Assembly: GCF_013141695.1 (NCBI RefSeq)
Contig: NZ_WHNY01000093.1
Coordinates: 62,001 to 126,000 of the forward strand
Length of the DNA: 64,000 nucleotides
Direction: 5' to 3'
From: Paenibacillus plantarum
Lineage (GTDB): Bacteria > Bacillota > Bacilli > Paenibacillales > NBRC-103111
The notes under the pieces are model-generated. The model had not been told where the DNA came from. It saw only the letters and a program-made list of their open reading frames with translations, and ran no database searches. Position numbers and translations under genes: made by a program. Every line of letters begins with the position of its first letter. Positions within the stretch are counted from its first letter, which is position 1. This document shows positions 61,250 through 64,000 of this stretch, piece by piece.

Positions 61250-61963
61250 TTACGGATTCGTCTGCGACTTCTCCTGGCTAAGCATTTGCATCAAATCCGT
61301 TAATTCTCCTTGCGTCAAATCCCGCCACTTCCCAACTTTCAACGCGCCCAAATGAATATGCATGATGCGCACACGCTGCAAACGCACTACACGATATCCG
61401 AACGCTTCGCACATCCTACGAATTTGTCGGTTCAGCCCCTGTGTGAGAATGATACGAAATATACGTTCGTTGACTTGAATAATTTCACAAGGCTTCGTCA
61501 TCGTGCCCAGAATCCGCACCCCACTAGCCATTCCCCGCAAAAACATTTGCGTAATCGGCCGATTCACCGTTACGATGTATTCTTTATCGTGATTGTTCTC
61601 CGCACGGAGAATCTGGTTAACAATATCCCCGTTATTCGTCAGTAGGATAAGACCTTCTGAGTCTTTGTCCAATCTGCCAATTGGGAAAATCCGCTCCGAG
61701 TGCCCCACGAAATCCACGATATTCCCACGAATATGCGCCTCCGTTGTCGAGGTAATACCCACAGGCTTGTTAAGCGCGATGTAGACGTGCTCTTTTTTCT
61801 CTCCAATTGCCCGCCCATCGACCTTCACTTCATCACCGGGACCTACAACGCTGCCAAGCCCCGCAATCTCACCATTGATCGTCACACGCCTAGCTTCGAC
61901 CCATTTGTCCGCCTCACGTCTGGAGCACACGCCGGTTTCGCTTATAAACTTATTAATTCTCAT
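61250..61963 (-). CDS. rluF: 23S rRNA pseudouridine synthase, RluF/RsuA family
   Basis: A protein of 237 residues. The N-terminal S4 RNA-binding domain has [31 protein letters not shown]; the catalytic domain has the Asp in [20 protein letters not shown] near residue 100 and the RsuA-type C-terminal block [28 protein letters not shown]. RluF modifies U2604 of 23S rRNA in E. coli. I use the ATG at 61963, where the S4 domain begins; GTG at 61996 would add 11 residues. Monocistronic. Confidence 0.9.
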   Translation of the reverse strand: MRINKFISETGVCSRREADKWVEARRVTINGEIAGLGSVVGPGDEVKVDGRAIGEKKEHVYIALNKPVGITSTTEAHIRGNIVDFVGHSERIFPIGRLDKDSEGLILLTNNGDIVNQILRAENNHDKEYIVTVNRPITQMFLRGMASGVRILGTMTKPCEIIQVNERIFRIILTQGLNRQIRRMCEAFGYRVVRLQRVRIMHIHLGALKVGKWRDLTQGELTDLMQMLSQEKSQTNP

Positions 61964-62088
61964 GCCCCTGAAATTCCCTTCTAATTCCGTATTCACTTGG
62001 ATTCAATACCTTCTATTATGATGGATTCGAGGCAACGGTTCAAGTTTGTTATACTAGGAGAACAAATGACATACGAAGGAGTACGATG

Positions 62089-62709
62089 ATGCACTTTCTA
62101 CTATTAGGAGCAACTGGCCGTGTAGGTCAGCGCGTTCTAGCTCAAGCCTTGCAGGATAGTCATGAGGTAACCGCAATCGTGCGGAGTATGGATAAAATAT
62201 CACTGCGTTCCGACCGACTCACCTTGCTGCAAGGTAATGCTTGTTCCGCAGAGGACCTCGCCGTCGCCATGACGGGCGTAGACGCCGTCGTGAGCTGCCT
62301 TGGCACCGATGGCGGCACGGTGCTGACCGAGGCGACGCCGCTGCTCATCGCGGCGATGAAGGCCGCCGGCGTGAGCCGCGTGGTCACCGTCGGCACAGCC
62401 GGCATCTTGCAGAGCCGGGAGCATCCGGGTCTGCTGCGCTTTGAAGCGCCGGACACGCGGCGCTCGTCGACACGCGCAGCGGAGGAGCACCGCCAGGCGT
62501 GGGCGCTGCTCGCTGCGTCGGGCCTAAGTTGGACAGTTGTGTGTCCAACGTATTTGCCCGACGGCGAAGCGCAGGGTCAGTTCCGCGCGGAGCGCGATTT
62601 CTTGCCGGACGGCGGCACGTCCATCTCCGTGGGCGACACCGCGGCGTTCACCTACCGCGTCGCGGTGCAGGACACGTATATCGGCTGCCGCGTGGGGTTG
62701 GCGTATTAG
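62089..62709 (+). CDS. NAD(P)-binding SDR/NmrA-like oxidoreductase
   Basis: A Rossmann-fold protein of 206 residues. The dinucleotide loop is LLLGATGRVGQRVLAQAL at residues 4-21, then AIVRSMDKI, LLQGNACSAEDLAVAMTGVDAVVSCLGTDG, VVTVGTAGIL and LSWTVVCPTYLPDG. It fits the NAD(P)H-binding atypical SDR group (NmrA/BVR-B-like). AAGGAG is 7 bases before the ATG at 62089; ATG 62086 is an alternative. The last 150 bp are unusually G+C-rich for the region, and the final 20 codons are duplicated 373 bp downstream. Confidence 0.87.
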   Translation: MHFLLLGATGRVGQRVLAQALQDSHEVTAIVRSMDKISLRSDRLTLLQGNACSAEDLAVAMTGVDAVVSCLGTDGGTVLTEATPLLIAAMKAAGVSRVVTVGTAGILQSREHPGLLRFEAPDTRRSSTRAAEEHRQAWALLAASGLSWTVVCPTYLPDGEAQGQFRAERDFLPDGGTSISVGDTAAFTYRVAVQDTYIGCRVGLAY

Positions 62710-62723
62710 TGAGGGGACGAATA
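62646..62723. repeat. 78-bp direct repeat, copy 1 (SDR gene 3' tail)
   Basis: This copy covers the last 20 codons of the SDR gene, its stop and 14 bp of flank. The second copy is at 63019-63096 and differs at two positions. Element G lies between the copies. Confidence 0.92.
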
Positions 62724-62790
62724 GTAGCTCCTAAATCGCAACCGCAAGTGCAAAGTCAACCTCAACTTAAACCCAACCTCGGCCGAGCAA

Positions 62791-62977
62791 CTAACTGGAT
62801 TTTATACAGCTAATTCCGACGAATACCTCAACTTTCAACGAATAACTGGATTTCCTGTAGCTAATTTCGAGGTTTCCTTCCAAATTTGCTGTTTGAGCAA
62901 AATTTAGCTGTAGGAAATCCATCTAATGTTCATTTATATCCATATTGGGTGAATTTAGATGTAGATTTTCCATCTAA
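62791..62977. repeat. Four-palindrome element type I, copy G
   Basis: Units start at 62791, 62842, 62904 and 62955 (51, 62, 51): CTAACTGGA-TTTTA-TACAGCTAA, ATAACTGGA-TTTCC-TGTAGCTAA, TTAGCTGTA-GGAAA-TCCATCTAA and TTAGATGTA-GATTT-TCCATCTAA. It lies between the two copies of the 78-bp SDR-tail repeat. Confidence 0.93.
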
Positions 62978-63018
62978 CCAGGATTACTCCAGCGGTAGAG
63001 AGTGGGGTGTTGCAGGGT

Positions 63019-63096
63019 GTTCACCTACCGCGTCGCGGTGCAGGACGCGTATATCGGCTGCCGCATGGGGTTGGCGTATTAGTGAGGGGACGAATA
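63019..63096. repeat. 78-bp direct repeat, copy 2 (orphan SDR gene tail)
   Basis: A copy of 62646-62723 with two differences, which would change Thr to Ala and Val to Met while keeping the frame and stop. There is no start codon, so it is a gene fragment and not a gene. It separates element G from the type II element. Confidence 0.92.
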
Positions 63097-63128
63097 ACGC
63101 GGAGCCGCTCCTGTACTCCACCCTCGTC

Positions 63129-63311
63129 TAACGGACACAGATGACGTTAATCATTCATTTAACTGGATTCGCCTGTGCTATCGGACAACACGGCCGTTAT
63201 TCTCGTGTTTTGGGCGTAATATTGCCTCTCAAATAGTAAATAACGGCACTGATGTCCGTTACACGAGGAAACAGTCTGCTTTTTTCGAAATAGCGGCGCT
63301 GGTGTCCGTTA
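63129..63311. repeat. Four-palindrome element type II
   Basis: Four 21-bp imperfect palindromes start at 63129, 63179, 63241 and 63291 (intervals 50, 62, 50): TAACGGACA-CAG-ATGACGTTA, TATCGGACA-ACA-CGGCCGTTA, TAACGGCAC-TGA-TGTCCGTTA and TAGCGGCGC-TGG-TGTCCGTTA. The layout matches type I, but the half-site is TAACGGACA. The better half-site is on the left in units 1 and 2 and on the right in units 3 and 4, giving an overall dyad. Confidence 0.85.
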
Positions 63312-63402
63312 GAATTACACAGGTCATGGGAGCGAGCTAAAGCGGAGACTGCCTAAATCGACTTCTCACCCATACAAATTAGCTATATTTCCTGTTTAAC
63401 AA

Positions 63403-63442
63403 AAAAAACGGATGCGCGCCAATTCGGCGCCATCCGTTTTTT
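63403..63442. terminator. Bidirectional terminator near the small membrane protein gene
   Basis: AAAAAACGGATG (63403-63414) pairs with CATCCGTTTTTT (63431-63442), extended by a GCGC core, with A/T runs on both sides. It serves the minus-strand gene ending at 63451. Confidence 0.88.
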
Positions 63443-63450
63443 CACTACGT

Positions 63451-63762
63451 CTAGTAGTTGTTTCTTCTCTTGGACAAGTCTCTCATATTCAAGCCCGACA
63501 CGACGATACCGCCAAAGCGGAATACATAACCGAGCAAAGGAATGAGACTTAAGAAGGCCAATGCGATGTTGATGATCGTTTTCAGCGTAGTCCCATTGCC
63601 CGTGAGGATGGCAAACACCAAATTCACGAACACCAATGGAATGACCCAAGCACATGACCATGCATACACGAATGGGATTAACCCAAGTAAATACCCTACT
63701 GCAATGGCTACTTCTGATAATAGCTGCAGCAGATTAAGCAAACGAACCGTATCTGAACGCAT
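63451..63762 (-). CDS. Small integral membrane protein, 103 aa
   Basis: Three hydrophobic segments (about 12-33, 37-56 and 62-88), a basic C-terminus MRDLSKRRNNY and no cysteine-rich or catalytic motif. The ATG at 63762 has GGAGGAG 5-6 bases upstream, a strong ribosome site; the longer reading begins before it. I do not recognise a family. It may be a small DUF-type membrane protein. Confidence 0.72.
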   Translation of the reverse strand: MRSDTVRLLNLLQLLSEVAIAVGYLLGLIPFVYAWSCAWVIPLVFVNLVFAILTGNGTTLKTIINIALAFLSLIPLLGYVFRFGGIVVSGLNMRDLSKRRNNY

Positions 63763-63864
63763 AAATTCTCCTCCACTTCCCATAAGCATCAATTTGCTTT
63801 ATTGTAGCATATTGGAAAGTCAGCGTCGTTAGCCTTTTGTCGAGATTCGTCTACGACTCGCGAC

Positions 63865-64000
63865 CTAGATCTTATGCCCAATCGACTCGCCGCTCTCCGC
63901 AGCAGCGGCAATCTCCGGATGTCCAGCTTGCAGCTGGTACATCTGGTAGTACCGCCCGAGGAGCCCCATGAGCTCCTCATGCGTGCCACGCTCGACGATC
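63865..64000 (-). CDS. ABC transporter ATP-binding protein, C-terminal end (5' part outside window)
   Basis: The last 45 residues of an ABC exporter: IVERGTHEELMGLLGRYYQMYQLQ is the typical segment after the H-loop in ABC half-transporters, followed by a 20-residue Ala/Glu-rich tail ending at TAG 63867. The rest lies beyond the right edge. Confidence 0.85.
   Translation of the reverse strand, partial: IVERGTHEELMGLLGRYYQMYQLQAGHPEIAAAAESGESIGHKI

Noticed and set aside
6439-62977. Kissing-loop RNA structure between units 2 and 3
   Set aside because: Loop complementarity is perfect only in copies A and G and absent in others such as C, D and E; arm mismatches also argue against a conserved RNA.
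62886-63131. Open frame crossing element G and the duplicated SDR tail
   Set aside because: It runs through palindromes and reads the duplicated tail in a different frame from the SDR gene; no ribosome site. The duplicated tail is a fragment without a start codon.
63379-63400. Lone decayed type I unit near the last terminator
   Set aside because: TTAGCTATA-TTTCC is followed by a poor right arm and no partners at the expected spacing, so it is too weak to call.

Overview
This 64 kb stretch looks like chromosomal DNA from a low-to-mid G+C Gram-positive soil bacterium of the Paenibacillus/Bacillales type. The support is gene content: a SigY-YxlC-YxlD module, a YufN/NupN-type nucleoside ABC operon, a YesM/YesN two-component pair beside a sugar ABC transporter, a secreted protein with S-layer homology domains, class II GalT, and Rho-independent terminators after most operons. 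I see no rRNA, tRNA, phage, integrase, transposase or CRISPR locus. Assignments rest on motifs read by eye; no database search was possible.

Layout. 1-6.2 kb: a truncated RecQ helicase, a small hypothetical gene, and a translationally coupled SWIM-protein/SNF2-helicase pair. 6.4-25 kb: signalling and small-molecule genes (EAL phosphodiesterase, CHASE3 hybrid kinase, two MFS exporters, a divergent second UMP kinase, SigY module, AraC and SRPBCC genes, three GNAT genes, a nitrilase, a YhdH-type reductase, a 7TM GGDEF cyclase). 25-29.3 kb: marR plus a heterodimeric ABC exporter. 30-35 kb: galKET with a divergent AraC regulator. 35-38 kb: ada, and an MFS gene downstream of a MarR gene. 38-46 kb: a glycan-uptake locus (GH5 enzyme, two permeases, binding lipoprotein, YesN/YesM). 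46-49.3 kb: a BarA-like hybrid kinase. 49.7-54.5 kb: nupNOPQ. 54.8-64 kb: ilvA, a DHA2 exporter with TetR regulator, an SLH protein, rluF, an SDR, a small membrane protein and the end of another ABC exporter.

The most striking structure is not a gene. Seven intergenic regions hold eight copies of an element of about 187 bp made of four 23-bp imperfect palindromes (9-bp half-site, 5-bp centre, 9-bp half-site). The palindromes start at fixed intervals of 51, 62 and 51 bp; one interval in one copy is 63. The half-site is close to TTA[AG][CA]TG[GT]A. Centres of palindromes 1 and 2 tend to end in C and those of 3 and 4 tend to start with G, so the element is roughly dyad-symmetric. A ninth element at 63.1-63.3 kb has the same plan (50/62/50) but an unrelated half-site, TAACGGACA. 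All lie at gene 3' ends, mostly between convergent genes and usually beyond a separate terminator; none is in a divergent promoter gap. Two loci also carry a duplicated 3' tail of the neighbouring coding sequence, and several lie next to strand-skewed non-coding DNA, including a 70-74-bp tandem repeat at 29.3-29.8 kb. This geometry suggests a scaffold for a multimeric DNA-binding protein or a non-autonomous mobile element; the function is unknown.

Several regulators sit next to recognisable operators: the marR at 28.7 kb (two related boxes), the marR at 37.4 kb (18-bp perfect palindrome over a consensus -10), the tetR at 57.9 kb (12-2-12 palindrome), and an 8-bp repeat array under the MFS promoter at 16 kb. 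A CcpA-type cre candidate precedes the glycan-binding lipoprotein gene.
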